Assembly: GCA_019137255.1 (NCBI GenBank)
Contig: WPDH01000558.1
Coordinates: 1-51,110, forward strand
DNA from: Corinectria fuckeliana
Lineage: Eukaryota; Ascomycota; Sordariomycetes; Hypocreales; Nectriaceae
Length of the DNA stretch: 51,110 bases
Direction of reading: 5' to 3'
Part shown: piece by piece, positions 10,459-23,000 of the stretch
Numbering within the stretch: position 1 is the first letter of the stretch
How the letters are laid out: every line of letters starts with the position of its first letter
Notes under the pieces: model-generated
The model's database searches: none
Told to the model about the DNA's origin: nothing
The model's input: the letters and a program-made list of their open reading frames with translations, nothing else
Program-made: the position numbers and the translations under genes

Positions 10459-11504
10459 ATGTCGATGCCGTCAGTGGTGCAGATTTTCGAGTCCGGAATG
10501 AAACCCGCGCCTTCGCCTGCCAACTCCCTGGACTCCTTGATCCGCAGTCAGCTGGACCATGCAATCACCAAGGTTGCCATGACCGCCCCATCCGCGACGT
10601 CAGCGCCCTCAAGTCCGCCCAATACCGTCATCACGGACGTGGGAGACTATCTGACCCGCGTCGCACGGGTCCTTTCTAGCTTCACCGACCTCATGGTCAC
10701 TGGTCCGCATGTGGAGATGGCGGTCACGGATGCGCACGAGCAGTCTAGGCGAGTGAATAACGTCTCCGACTTGACTCCCATCGTAAAAATGGATGTCGAG
10801 ATTCAAAAGCTCCGGTAAGGCACCCCCCACACACCAATTGTCCAGCAACGTGCCGTGGCCTAACATCTTTTGATAGCAAAATACGGGATCTGGCCGAGAA
10901 GTTCTCCCGCGACGCTCAGGATGTCTGGCAGCCAGCTCCTCAAGCGTTACCCCCCGATGCAGTAACTCAGTTTTACGACATGAAGCGAACCGTTCTGCCG
11001 CAACCGGCGGCGGCTCCTGTCAAAGTAGAAGCTAGAGTCCACAGCAACCAAAAGATGCTCATAAACTCGCAAATGTCTCCGACAAGTCCAGCGTCGCCAG
11101 GCGATATTGCGTCCATGTCTGATGACTCAGACGAGGACGAGGACGAGCAATTTGCCAGGATCGACATGGAGGCGCTGAAGCAGAGAGGCAAGGGATCGTA
11201 CTACTGTCCGCTGGGACATCGATGCGACAAGGGTGGGGTAGACAAAGAAGGGCATCTAGTGCACTTTGACCGGAATTCATCATTCGCGTACGCCTTGCCA
11301 CTTGATCCATCTAGTCTTGTCTGGATCTATCGGAGACGTCCATCGTCCGCTAACCTCCATCGCAGACAACACTGCAACAAACATCGAAAGCCTTGGCGGT
11401 GCGACGTTCCTGGGTGTCCAAATCCGCCCAAAAAGCGCAAGTTTGCCCGCCGAGACGGCCTAGACAGGCACAAGGCCACTGTGAAGCACCGTGCTATGAC
11501 ATGA
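10459..11504 (+). CDS. Atypical C2H2 zinc-finger protein
   Basis: Three exons (10459-10814, 10877-11287, 11366-11504) give 301 aa. Intron 1 (62 nt) has a CTAAC branch site. Intron 2 (78 nt) has a GCTAAC branch site and a CGCAG acceptor and is supported by restoring a compact finger-like stretch. The N-terminal 200 residues show no known domain; an acidic run (SDDSDEDEDEQ) precedes the cysteine/histidine region. That region starts at C229-PLGHR-C235 and continues through NSSFAQHCNKHRKPW, then C268-DVPG-C273, then DGLDRHKATVKH. The spacing is looser than in classical C2H2 fingers. A PPKKRK segment looks like a nuclear localisation signal. A nuclear DNA-binding role is inferred; targets are unknown. 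The ATG at 10459 has a CACCATG context. The gene is divergent from the upstream transcription factor. Confidence 0.78.
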
Positions 11505-13121
11505 CGACGAAGTTGCCCTGGTCAGACGTTAGACTTTGTGCTTTCTTTTGGGGGCGACCCGCCACATGGCCTTGACCGGTCAGTTGATTCGCCCCCTTTA
11601 GGCTAGATTATGATTGGAAGAACGAAGGCCGGTGAAGAATGCTGCGAGGCGGGCTTCGGAAAAGCCCAACTAAGCTGCCCGATATGCAGCAGGCACCTAT
11701 TGGCCACGTCCTACATATCCGATGTAGTAGTAGACAGCGTCGGCCAAAAGTGCCCTGTCCCAGCCAGCCGCAACAGGCAGGCTGAAGGCGACTGCAAGTC
11801 GCACGACGAGAATATTCTTCGTCTGGAGCCTGCGAGTTCCGGAATTGCTATCAGATGACCGACCTGCCACGGTTCATGATGCTTGATGAGGTGGAAACAA
11901 ACGGGGGGGATACGGGAAATAGGGCATGCTGAAACGGCGTCTGGGCTAATTCTGGGCGGGCTCAGCTTCCAAAAGAGCACTAAATCAGGCTCCATCAGTA
12001 CCAATCACTCGTCGAATAACAATTCTCTCATTGGTGGTGGAGAGTTGATTCCCTTGCTTCTCACAGTAATGATGGACTCCGGACTCGACCGGTCAGTGTC
12101 GAGGCATTGACCGATGAATGCCAAGGCAAGAACAACAACGAAAACTAAGCCCCCGTTGACGAAACACACGATCACTGAAAGCGCCAGCACACTTGACACC
12201 CTTTACTTCTCCAAAGCAAATCAGGTTGGGCCTTGCTTGCATAGGCGACGACGCGGGTCTGGCCACGCGCTCAAGCAGCGGACGGGATCCTGAGGTCGGA
12301 AATAGATGAATGGAACGACTTCGCCCAACGGACATTTGGGTTGCACAGCCGGCAGCTTGTAGGAGAGGACAAGTCTTGGAATCATACGACGGAGCCTGAA
12401 TCCTTCGAGAAGAAGGAAGGACAGCCACGTTGGGGTGTGAAACGTGGTTCCGGGTTTTGGAGGCTGCTGTTTGGCTGTATCCCACGCAACGGCGGCCCAA
12501 ACCCCGCCGGCAAGACGACGCGAGACGCAAGAAACCGCGGGGGTGGAATGGACCTTGGCTCATCGAAGGAGAGCGCAGTGAGTGGTGGCACCAGGTACGT
12601 GGGACGGGCGGCTTGAGCGGAGGTCCGTTCGGCTCCGTGCAGTACCTCCTCTGCGGCACCTAAATGACGCGCAGGATGAAAATGTGCCGGGAGTTGCACT
12701 TGCGGATGGACAAGTCTACCGAGGGTTACATCGGTCAAGCACACGTGTAAGTGCGGAAGTGCGAGATCAACCTCCAGGACCAGGATCATAGTTGGCAGAA
12801 AAGAAATCGCATGTTCGGAGTTCAAGGGAGGACAGACCACTTCGGGGTAGATTGTTTGATTGTGTAGCATGATTGAAAAGGAAAGAAAAAAAGCATGGTA
12901 CATTGGGCGCAGGAGGAGCAAGCAAGGGGCAATGTGACTTGACGAGAAACTTCAGCGATGGCGATGTCATGACGCGGAATGTATTCACCGATTCAGGGGC
13001 GGTGACCGGTCTGATTGGGCACCGACGCCGACAGAGGAGGCCCATGAAACAAGGGTTCAAGATGGAGCCTCAAAAGGCTGGCCCATTGCGATCCGATCTA
13101 AATGGACAATCTACTCTTCTC

Positions 13122-13153
13122 CACACACACACAAGCACACACACTGACACACA
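13122..13153 (+). repeat. (CA)n microsatellite
   Basis: An interrupted CA dinucleotide tract in the spacer; no other signal is associated with it. Confidence 0.85.
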
Positions 13154-13736
13154 GAGTTGCCTCGCACATCGAACGCTCACACCCATCCTGATGAGCTCGG
13201 TGCAACTGCACACTCCGCCCTAGCCCTCAGTGGCGCACGTGGCTGCACAACGGTGCGGGTCTAGAGCATGAGAGATGACCCGGGAGTTGACGATAGTTTG
13301 AGTTGGCATGGACCGGGGAAGGGAGGGGGGTGCGGTTTGAAGAGACACGGGAGGAGGAGAGACACGGGAAGACGAGAAGAGAGACGAGAAGACAAACGAG
13401 GCAACGGCCGAGAAGCGAGGGGGAGAGAGGGAACAGGGGACCGGACCAGGCGGTGTGTGGTCATGACTGACTCGTCTGCGAGCCGTCTCCTTACATCAAC
13501 AAATCAGCTTGATGAGGGGAGAGAAGGACGGGAAGTCACGGGCGTGTGTCACGACAGCGGGCCTAGGGTTAACAAAGCAAGCGTCAAAGTCATTAATCAT
13601 TACTACTAGTACTGAGTACTTAGTAGCGACGTACTTTATGCTCACCCCGTCCCTTACTGGGAGGGTTGGGTTTGCCGAGAGAGAAGAGTCAACATGCGAA
13701 GACATAAGCAACTCCCTACCTACGTAAGGTAACCAA

Positions 13737-14250
13737 GGTACCTACCTACCTAGGTACCTCTGCAGGGCAGGTAAGCCATCCCCACAAGTACTTTGTCCTC
13801 CATATTACTCCTACTCCGTTACTTGTACGCACTTGGCATCACCTTACACGGTGCCGGTAATTAACTGCACCCACAGATTGGCTGCCTTGTGCGTACATAC
13901 GACCCGGAGAGTAGATCTCGTGGGGATCCCAACAGACGAGCACCCGCTAATGCGTGGCGCTTGTGGATTTTCCCTAAGACGATTGCATGTGGACTGGTCG
14001 ACTGGGGGGTCGTTCTGCCTCGTTGGAGACCGATCAGTCAGATCCAACAACAGCGCAAACACGACGCTGCCGCACGGGAGCATTCAGCCATTGCTTGAGG
14101 GGGGGGCTTGTGGTTAGCGGAGACCGCTACTGATGATGTCACCAGAAAATAGAAGGCATTAATAAACTAAACTCCCCGAGGTGAGGCGGAGCGGAGCGCA
14201 AGCAGCACCTCCAGCTGAGTCCGGAGTACCTAGACAGGTAGGCAGGTACC
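13737..14250. repeat. Inverted GGTACCTA-type arms, possible MITE-like element
   Basis: A 24-nt arm at 13737-13760 and a 27-nt arm at 14224-14250 are near reverse complements, differing by short gaps and substitutions within GGTACCT(A/G)CCTACC. They enclose about 460 bp without a credible gene. No target-site duplication was established. The same low-complexity TACC/GGTA words occur elsewhere in the window, so chance is a real alternative. Confidence 0.35.
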
Positions 14251-14562
14251 TATGCAGTGATTACAGCGGGCGGCCACTGACACGGAGCCACCAGAGGCGT
14301 CCATCAAATCAAAAGAGGCCGGCGTCCGCCACGAGGACGGTAATTTAGAGCATGGACACCAGCGACACGCCAACCATCCCGAGTGCGGCATCATGAAATG
14401 GGCCGAGTAACTTGGGTATGTACATGTGTACTGGATTCGTACCGCGCCGTCTCTCTCATAGGCTGCTGGGGTGTTTTGCTTTTCCCACTTTGGGAATAGA
14501 GAGGGGGGGGCGGACCAAGTACATACAGAAGTTAGTGAGCAGTGAGACAGACGAGAACGGGA

Positions 14563-14588
14563 AAGAGAAGAGAAGAGAAGAGAAGAGA
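14563..14588 (+). repeat. (GAGAA)n microsatellite
   Basis: About five GAGAA pentamer units in the spacer upstream of the flavoenzyme gene. Confidence 0.85.
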
Positions 14589-15204
14589 GGCGACGGACGG
14601 GAAAGAGAGCTTTCTCTTCTCTCTCTCCGCTCGCCGTTCTTAGCTTCGTTGCACCAAGGCTAGAAAACTCAGGTGCCGCGCCCGTCTCAGTCATCTCCAA
14701 CGCGGTAACTAATTTCTACGACATGGTACAGCAGACAGCCTCGTTTTCTCTCCCATGTCCACCCCCGGTCGTCCAAACAACGTTCCCAGGTCACCCCTTG
14801 GCCGCGGCTGGCTGCTCATCCGCTGTTGTTTCCTTTTTGGCCCCCCTCCCCCTTCCTAGGAGGCCAGCAGGATCCGGATTGAACTGGAGATACGAACAGA
14901 TGCTGGTGAGACACATCAATCTCACTCGTTCCTTGGACAGCAGGGCCTAGACCGTAGTAATCAGGGTACATGCGTTCAGGCACTCCCATGTATGCGGGCA
15001 GCTTGTACTATGCAACTACGAGAGGCTCCACGATGTCTGTGGTGGAGTCGTCCCGGCTTCTGTACTAGCACCCATTAATAACTTCCGTACTTACATACAT
15101 ACCTTTACCTTGGGGATTTTCCTTTCTGGCAGCTGGGCCGCCAAGTGGAACCAAGAACAGATCGCTCGTAGGTTCGGGTGGCCTTTCCTTGGCGGCCTGG
15201 CCTG

Positions 15205-15356
15205 GCCTTACCTTACCTTACCTGACGTTTGCCTTACCGTGCGGCCCTGTCTGTCTCCTCTCGCCTACCTTGAGCAGTTACCGGCTTGCCGGCCAACGCT
15301 GCTTGGTTGCTTGGTTGCTTGCTTGGTTGCTTGCTTGGTTGCTGCTTGCTTGCCTT
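15205..15356 (+). repeat. (CTTAC)n and TTGC/TTGG minisatellite
   Basis: Pentamer CTTAC units at 15205-15224 are followed by interleaved TTGC and TTGG tetramers at 15301-15356. These sit 350-500 bp upstream of the flavoenzyme start codon. Confidence 0.8.
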
Positions 15357-15517
15357 GCGGCGGCTTTGTCTTCCCGACCGCTACTCTTCCCTCTTGGCTC
15401 TCCGAAGCCCGGTCCGGAGCTGGGCTGGCGTTCGGGAGGAAAGAGGAGAGAGTGAGTAGAGTACACCACAAGTGGATGGGAGGTGGGAGGGGGGTGTTGG
15501 GATGAAGTCTAAAATAA

Positions 15518-15524
15518 TATAAAG
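15518..15524 (+). promoter_or_regulatory. TATA box candidate of the flavoenzyme gene
   Basis: TATAAAG lies 180 bp upstream of the ATG at 15704. A second TATATA word occurs at about 15654, only 50 bp before the start codon, and is less suitably placed. Confidence 0.45.
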
Positions 15525-15703
15525 CTACCGTCACGCGCCCATCTCCTTCATGCTGCTCACGACGCCGGACGAGCCTTTCTCTCAACTCCCAAGGGGCTCT
15601 CACATCTCTTGTGCCGCGAATTGGCTAAGCAGAACTTCTTTCGATACCCCTTGATATATAACCAACCCCCTTCCTCCCCCTTCCCCCCACCCCTCAGAAA
15701 ACC

Positions 15704-17213
15704 ATGGCTTCCACTTCTCTTCCTTCTCCATCTCCTTCTCCGTCTCCTTCTGTCCTCATCATCGGGGCTGGCAACTTTGGTGCCGCAACCGCCCTGTCCC
15801 TCATCAAGAAGGGCGGCGTCAAGGTGACGCTTGTCGACACGGCAGACTTCCCGAACCCGAGAGCCGCGTCTCATGACATCAACAAGATCGTCCGGGATGA
15901 CTACCCGGACAAGCTCTACATGCGCATGCTGGCCAAGGCCATGCCGCTCTGGCGCGACGACGAACTGTACAAGACGTGGTATCACGAGGTGGGCATGCTG
16001 CGAGCGGACGCGACGTCGTTTGGCGAGGAGAGCATCGCCTCGTACCGCGACATGGGCATCGCCAACGACTCGGAGCTGCTGCCCGTGGACGAGGTGCGGC
16101 GGCGCTGGAACGGGGCCCTGGCCACAGCCGACTTCAAGGGCGTGGACCACGTGCTGTGGAACCCCAACGTCGGCTTCGCGCGCGCGGACAAGGCGCTCGG
16201 CGCCGTGGTGCAGGCGGCCGTCGACCTGGGCGTCGAGTACGTGGTGGGCGAGATGAGCTCGCTGGAGTTTGGCGCCGACGGCCAGTGTACGGGCGTCGTG
16301 CTGCGGGACGGCGAGACGACGTTACGCGCCGACAAGACGCTGCTGGCCGCGGGGGCGCGCACGGCGTCGCTTCTGGCCCAGAGCGCGCGCGACAGGACAC
16401 AGCTGCATGCAGGCGACAGGCTGTTGGCCACGGGCGCCGTCAGCTTCTACGCGAAGCTGCACGGCGCGCAGAAGGACAAGTTTGCGCCGATTCCGGTGTT
16501 GAAGAACTGCTTGCCTCAGGTCAAAGGTAAGTCCCCCCAGGAAGGGAGAAATTACGTCACATTGGCGGGACAGGCCAGCTGACCCTTACACCTCGCACCT
16601 CACAGGCGAGGGCATGTCGATACTGGACGACGGCACCATCAAGTTCAACTGCGACCTCTGCTTCACCAACTACCAAGTATTCCCGCCCACCGGTGAGGCC
16701 ATGTCTGTTGTGCCGGACCAGTCCATGTACAACACGTGGACGGGCCCGCGGTTCCTCAAGTTCTTCGAGGACCGGGCGCGGCGGACGCTCAATGGGCTGT
16801 ACGGCAAGGAGGTCGAGAAGATCAAGATCGAGGCCTATCGGATGTGCTGGTACGTTTCGTGACTCCCCTCCCCGTTCTTTTCCTCCTCCCAGCCCATCTT
16901 TCCCTCCTGCATCGTGGGAATGACTGACCGGTGAGTGTGCCACAGGGACGCATCCACGCCAACACATGACTTCCTCGTCACGCCGCACCCGCACTGCAAC
17001 AACCTGTACCTGGCCACGGGCGGGTCGTTCCACGGATGGAAGTTCTTGCCCGTCATCGGCGACTACGTCGTGGACATGATGCAGGGCACCCTGGCGAGCG
17101 ACTATGCCGACCGGTGGGCCTGGGACAGGAAGGGCGGCGATGGGCATTCGGCAAATCCCACGTACCAGATTGTCGGGGACCTGCAGGACTGGACCCGCGG
17201 ATGGGCCAACTAA
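15704..17213 (+). CDS. FAD-dependent oxidase, fructosyl amino acid/saccharopine oxidase-like
   Basis: Three exons (15704-16526, 16606-16849, 16946-17213) give 444 aa. Introns of 79 and 96 nt are GT-AG and frame-consistent. The N-terminus carries the FAD-binding dinucleotide motif IIGAGNFGAATA (G21-x-G23-xx-G26). It is followed by ASHDINKIVRDDY, which is characteristic of the amadoriase/saccharopine-oxidase branch of the D-amino-acid-oxidase (DAO) superfamily. RMCWDAST near the C-terminus places Cys355 where amadoriases and monomeric sarcosine oxidase bind FAD covalently. The LYLATGGSFHGWKFLP segment is the usual C-terminal FAD-contact loop. Family members oxidise secondary amines (fructosyl amino acids, saccharopine, pipecolate or sarcosine) and release H2O2; the exact substrate cannot be read. 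Many relatives are peroxisomal, but this one ends in WAN with no SKL-like signal. An SPSPSPSP run at residues 8-16 comes from a TCTCCT repeat and precedes the fold. Confidence 0.88.
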
Positions 17214-17259
17214 ACCAGCCCGTTATGATGATAATACATATCCTACAGGGCCTGGGCGA

Positions 17260-17346
17260 AAATGAAGCAAAAGAAAAAAAAAGAAAAAAAAAAGGCGAAA
17301 GCGAAAAGCGAAAAGCGGACGGGAAAAGAAGCAAAAGAAAAAAAAA
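17260..17346 (+). repeat. A-rich tract
   Basis: Interrupted poly-A with AAAAGC motifs just after the flavoenzyme stop codon. It probably lies in or beyond its 3' untranslated region. Confidence 0.75.
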
Positions 17347-17464
17347 CCACCCCCACCCCCAACAGAAATACAGATCAACCAACCAGGCAGGCAACGAATA
17401 TCCTGGACTTTGAATTGGTGGCGCCGGTGATGGCGCTGCGGCCGAGGGAGGGAGGGAGGGATCA

Positions 17465-17523
17465 TGGCGTTGGCGTTGGCGTTGGTCTTGGTGTTGTCGA
17501 CGGCGTTGGCGTTGGCGCTGGCG
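17465..17523 (+). repeat. (GTTGGC)n minisatellite
   Basis: About eight perfect or near-perfect hexamers of GTTGGC type, with a short TCTTGGTGTT interruption. Confidence 0.8.
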
Positions 17524-18464
17524 GCGGAGCAGCTCAGAGCGCAACGCAGTGCAGTGCAGTTTGCGGTGCAGCAGGACGACGAAGGAACAACAACGAGAAG
17601 CATCCAGAATTGACGCCATAACGGACAATGACGATTCTTTGACGATTCACTGACGGATGGGACAACCCGCCATCCCGCTTCCACGTCCGCCTCCGCTTCC
17701 GCCTCGGACCCGGTCTCCTAGCAAATGCCGCCCCACCCGCCCGCCGCCCACCGCTCAACCTCCGGGCAACGGCAACGGCAGCCATCACAATTAGGAAACG
17801 ATTAGACAGGAGTTGTCCCCCTTTGGGATTTACAAGGTGCAAGGCCTAGGATAAGGCCTCATGAAGGAGTTCATCTGCATCTCCTCTCACCTTTACTTCT
17901 TTTGCTCCCCTAATGTCTTTTCTTGTTTTTTTTCTTGAGTCCCAGTTGCTTATTGGTTGTTGGGTTCCTTTTTTTTTTTCCCTCCCGCTCCCATTTCACC
18001 ATATCCCATCCATGCCTTTGCATACCGTCATCGCATATCCCCTGCCCACCCCTTTATTCATCCCTGCTTTGTCGCTATTTCTTTTTTCCTTTCTTTTTTC
18101 TTCACCTTTGCCATAGTTGAAATTACAAACAGCACACAGACAAGGGGGAATCTCATTACGGGATGCGGAGTACAGGATGTGGCTTCGAGGCCAGGTTCAT
18201 TGCGATATCCATGGTTGCTTTTTATTATTTCTTTTTGGCTTGGCTTGGCGCTTTACGGATCGTCTCTCGCTTGGCCTTGGCCTTGGCGTGCCCAATCAAC
18301 AGAAGAAATGTCGAATGGGCGGGAAAAGGGTGACCGGAAGGCACGCTGAGCGAGACTGGGAAACGAGAGGAAACGGCACGGGGAAACCGATTGGTTGGAC
18401 AGAGAGGGAGAGAGAGGGAGAGAAAGAAAGAGAAGCATGGTTACCAGACAGACAGACTTACAAT

Positions 18465-18490
18465 ACACGCACACGCACACGCACACGCGC
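18465..18490 (+). repeat. (CACACG)n microsatellite
   Basis: Four CACACG hexamers in the spacer; no associated gene is seen. Confidence 0.8.
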
Positions 18491-19007
18491 AACTTGTTGC
18501 CCTCGCAGCATTTCCTCTCAAGGAAATTCCCTCCAGACCCACGATCCCATCTTGCCCCATCTAGTCTATGCGTCCGATGTAACTATCTCATTACCAGTCA
18601 CAATCCAGCAAATGCAGTACCCGCCCCTCCATCTAGACCCCCTCACCCCCTTCACCCTCCCAATCCTAGGTCCAGGCCCTGAACAGAGCGCGGTCTGGCA
18701 AAAAGACGAACACGGCGGTTCTGTTGCACTTGTTGTTGCTACCCAGTCCTTGTATCAGATTGTGTGACATGCTGACATATGCGCACGAGGGAACTCGATC
18801 AGACGAGAGGGGCGGGCCAAATACTTCACCGGCACGCAGTCGCGGCATACATTACTGCCCGTCGATCCTGTCATCTCACATCAATTCAGCACAATTGGAT
18901 GGCTATGACGACGACGTGCGTCCGTCAGCGCATGCAAGTTCCGGCACGGTGAGAGCAGGGACGGCGCTCTTGTCTCGTCCACGATGATCCTCTCTCGCTC
19001 CGGTGCT

Positions 19008-19038
19008 CCTTGCTTGCTTGCTTGCTTGCTTGCTTGCT
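19008..19038 (+). repeat. (CTTG)n microsatellite
   Basis: About seven perfect CTTG tetramers in the spacer. Confidence 0.9.
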
Positions 19039-19983
19039 GCTCTAGACCCGCCTCACTCGCATGCAGCCCGCGCGCCTCGCATGCCGGGGATTGCTGGCCG
19101 TTCAGTCACGGGGTCGAGATGACGTCCACCCTTGGATCTTAAGACGGCCGGTAGTTGCTGTACGGCACGGATGGGATGCGCCGTGCCCCTGCGCCTGTGG
19201 TTCGCCCATCCTCTTGTCACAGCGCCCGCCCTGCGCGCGGCCAGAAACATCCCGGCATCTCGGCGGGCTTGGGGCTTGGGGCTTGCTCGTTGGGTTTCTC
19301 CATCGCATCGTCCCATGCCAGGGGTGTCACCCGCAGCGCACGGGAGCTGTAGAAAGGCCCGTATGTGTCTGTCAGTCTGTGTGTCAGCCGGTCTGTCCTG
19401 GGACTGGCCCCCCGATCCCTACCGAGGAGCGACCCAAGTACGGAGGAAAGATACCCCCCATCCCGTCCGGTCGTTCTCTGTTCTCTATCCCCGTGCTGGC
19501 TCGCCCTGCAAGTGACTGGTCCCCTATCAACTTTTCAACCGCCAGGGTCCTCGTCCCTGAAGTTCGGTACCGTGGCTTGGGCCTTGCGGGTAGAGTGGGT
19601 TGCGTGGGAGATGGGACCCTTGGCCCCTTGGATCCCCCAGCTATGTAACTAACTAGAGCCTAGGGTGTCGCAGATCCCGCAATCCCAAGGCAAGGGCCTA
19701 AACGCTCAGACGCCCGGGGCGCTATCTGTCCCTCTTGTCTTCGACACGGACGGCATGGCATCTGGGGTGTCCACCGGCGGGGGGGGGATCTACCACGTAC
19801 GTTAGGCAAGCCATCGACTTGACAACAGCAGCAGTCCAGAGGCGTTGGGCAGAAGGGGTCGGGAATCAGGGGGAAATGCCACGCCGGCTATCACCGGATG
19901 GACGACGTGGGCAAGACGGGTGGGGGAGGGGGCTGCAACCGTGTAAGAGACGGGATGTAACGGCGTTGGAGGGCAGCGTGTCG

Positions 19984-20005
19984 ACTGTCTGTCTGTCTGT
20001 CTGTC
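19984..20005 (+). repeat. (CTGT)n microsatellite
   Basis: Five CTGT tetramers in the spacer. Confidence 0.85.
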
Positions 20006-23000
20006 CAAGGTGCAAGTTCAGACGTGCCTTGCTTGCCAGCTTGTTCCTTGTCCATCCAAGCTACGTTGCCCTTCCCCCCCTTCCCGGTTGCCGCTGCGCA
20101 TCTGCGACGCTGTGCCGCTATCTCCTGACTCGAACGAGCGTGGCCTTTTTGTCCATGGCGCACGTGGACATGGATGGAGCCAACCGTGGGGTGTTCTGGG
20201 AGAAGCCCATCCCCATACCGGTCTGGCGAGTTCCGTGGGTTGGGCCGCAGAGGCAGAGACAGAGGCAACAAAGAGGCAGATAGACAGACAGGCAGAGACG
20301 CCCCTTCCACATGGCTGCCGTTCGTTAGTGCGGCGGGCCTTTCTGGACATGGCTGCGGTAAATAAGAAAGCTACGTGCTGGGCGCAAGTTGCAGGCCACG
20401 ATGCCTTGGCTGGCCTTGATGCGTTTCCTGTTTTTCTTCGGCTATGCCGCGCGCGTGCTGTGTGATGAGAGAAAGAGCCTGAGGGTGTCGCTTGTTGTGT
20501 CTCTCCGCCAGTGTTTCTCCTCCCCTCCCCCCTTCCCCTGATTGTTTCCCTCATCCTAAATTGTTTGTCTACGTAGATTACTAGTTAGTGTCTCTGTCTC
20601 CCACCTTGTCTCGCTCCCCCACACCAACTTCCGTGCTTCCAGACCCGAGTCTCGGATGTCTAGTTTCGGGCCTTCCGTGCCGCTCGCTGTCTCTCCGTCT
20701 CTTGTCTCAGCAAACCGACCATCCTTCGGGATCCCTGGTCGCGCCGATGAATTCAACCATAGCCCCCAGTGGGATAACCATCAGCAGGTCTGAGTCGCTA
20801 GTACATAGTACGCCTATTGCTAGATCAATGTCTCGGGTCGAACTCCGCAAACCCCCCCTTACCTATCCTCACGGACCCCCTTCCCCATCCCGCACCCAGT
20901 CAGTTGGGACGGCTGAGATAGATCATGGAGCCGGGGGGAGGCGTCTTCTCAGCCTCACGGGCGGATAGCGCGCCGGCAATGCATCCTGTAGCAAATTCAT
21001 ATGTAATTTGTACTTATGCGCATGCAATGTACGTGTGAGCAGGGGACGTGAGTTGCAGTGGAGAAGGCCGCACAGTAGTTCCAACTTGGCGGGAACGTGG
21101 CTGGTGAGAGACGGTCGAGGGCCGAGAATCGAAAGATGCAGAAAAAAAGCAACTTTTGCCGTCAGGAGACTCGCCCTCTCAAGCAGTAACTAGGGAGGAT
21201 CTGCGAGACTGTGTGTGGGAGTCGCGCCTGAAACGAGCAGCAGACCGCTCCAGGATAGAGAGTGCTACCAGGGACAAAACCGCTGTACTAGTTAAGAGTT
21301 CCTCGACTGGTCATTTTGATTAATCGATGGGATCACCTCCATGCCAGTTCCGCCTCATTATATCACACTCCCTGTAATGGCAAATTTGAAATGGCATGCC
21401 GATCTTCGGGGTTTCGAACATAGACATGCTGTGAACCATCGAGACACTACGTAAACTAATACCTACTACCCTCTACGAAGCAGACTAGTTGCTTACTGAG
21501 GCGGCCCGCATCCTTGACGGCCACTAATTAGTATTTGGGCTTCGAGCCAACGAAGCAGACAGACATGGCTTGTATTCGTTATTCGTACTTCGTACTTCGT
21601 ATATCACTTGCCGTTCGAGACATGCATGCAGAGGCCAGCTATCTATCTATGTAGATATCCCGCCTCGCATTAGCTCTTCGTGTAAGCACAGAGTCCTTTG
21701 TCCATCTGGTCGTTGGCGAATCCCGCTCTTCGAAATTTCCACATTCCCCGGAGCTGATTTCCCACCTCTAGCTTTCTCAGCCGCTGCAGCTTTGCTTTTT
21801 CCTTCTCGATGACCCCGATGAGCTCATTTCCGCGGTTTCCCATTTCCCTGGCGTGGATACCCCGTCACGAACTGCTTACGAAGTTCGAGCACGTAGTAGG
21901 CAGTCGATCCTTCGCTAGCAAGCTCGAGTTGATTAATTTTTAATCAATGCGTTTGGCGCCAGTGACGCATCGCAACGTTCGGGGTCTCGGTTAGCTGGGA
22001 TCCCGAGAGTCGGTCAAGCGATGGGATCCACAAACCACGCACCCACCTAACTCTTGGTCACTATGTACTCCGTATAGATTAGACTAAGACTAACTATCGA
22101 TCACCAATCTGGTGCAGTCGGAGTTCGGTCTTTGGTCACGGTTGCAGCCGCACTAATCGCTTCCAACTTCCCGTACGACTCTTGGCATCCAGTTATCACC
22201 GACTTACCCTGGAAACTCAGCTAGAAACTAATCTACCCACCCGGTCCTAGTGTTCAGCTTGCCAGATACGGGTTGGTCCCAGCTCTCAGATATCTGGCGC
22301 TACCCGGCAGTTGAGGGAGGGATGGAACCTGATCGGCCCTGGTAATTATGTACGTATTGGGCAGAAACGGCTATCTGACGAACGTCGTCAGGGAGAAATA
22401 CCATGGAAGGATGGTCGAAGTCAATAGAAGTAAACCGGACTCTGATGTTCCTGCTACAGGATATCAGGGTGGTCAAGATAGTTCTGAGTGTCGACCATAG
22501 CCTTAGGTCCGCTGCTAGGAATCAAAAGTGATTTTCCATCATTCCACTGAGATCAGCAGAGGCCTCACAACCCCAGGGTTCAGGGTAACTCTGTTCATAC
22601 GAAGGCGTTCATTGAGCACGTAGGTTTGATTTGGAACGGCACATCAGGCAGGCCTTTGCCAGTATCTTGTCAAGTCTAGAGGGTCTTTCAGTTACAATCA
22701 CTATGATGATCATGTTCTTGACTATATGCTGTCTGTGATACCCGTGGAATGGTGTCAAGTTTCGTACCCGGTATTCCTGAGGCGTCACTTACCGGTGGAA
22801 GAAGAAAGCACTTTGCGGTCCACGCATTTCACGCGTGACAGGAGGATCAACACAGAGAAGATATGAAGCTAGAAAGCATCTACAAGAATTTGGCTCCGAG
22901 GCTTTACAAGATGGACGAGAGACCCGCGTGCTGGACCCTTTCCTAGCAACAAAAGAAAAAGGCCCGTCACAGCTTCCCCGCTCCATGCTTGACCCCCGTA

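Larger units (their letters stand above)
11505..15703. other. 4.2 kb repeat-rich spacer without a recognisable gene
   Basis: No open frame here shows domain-like composition or splice-supported extension. The stretch holds a (CA)n tract, a (GAGAA)n tract, GGTACCTA-type inverted arms near 13737 and 14224, and TTGC/TTGG repeats near 15300. The last 200 bp are the promoter of the flavoenzyme gene. Confidence 0.6.
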
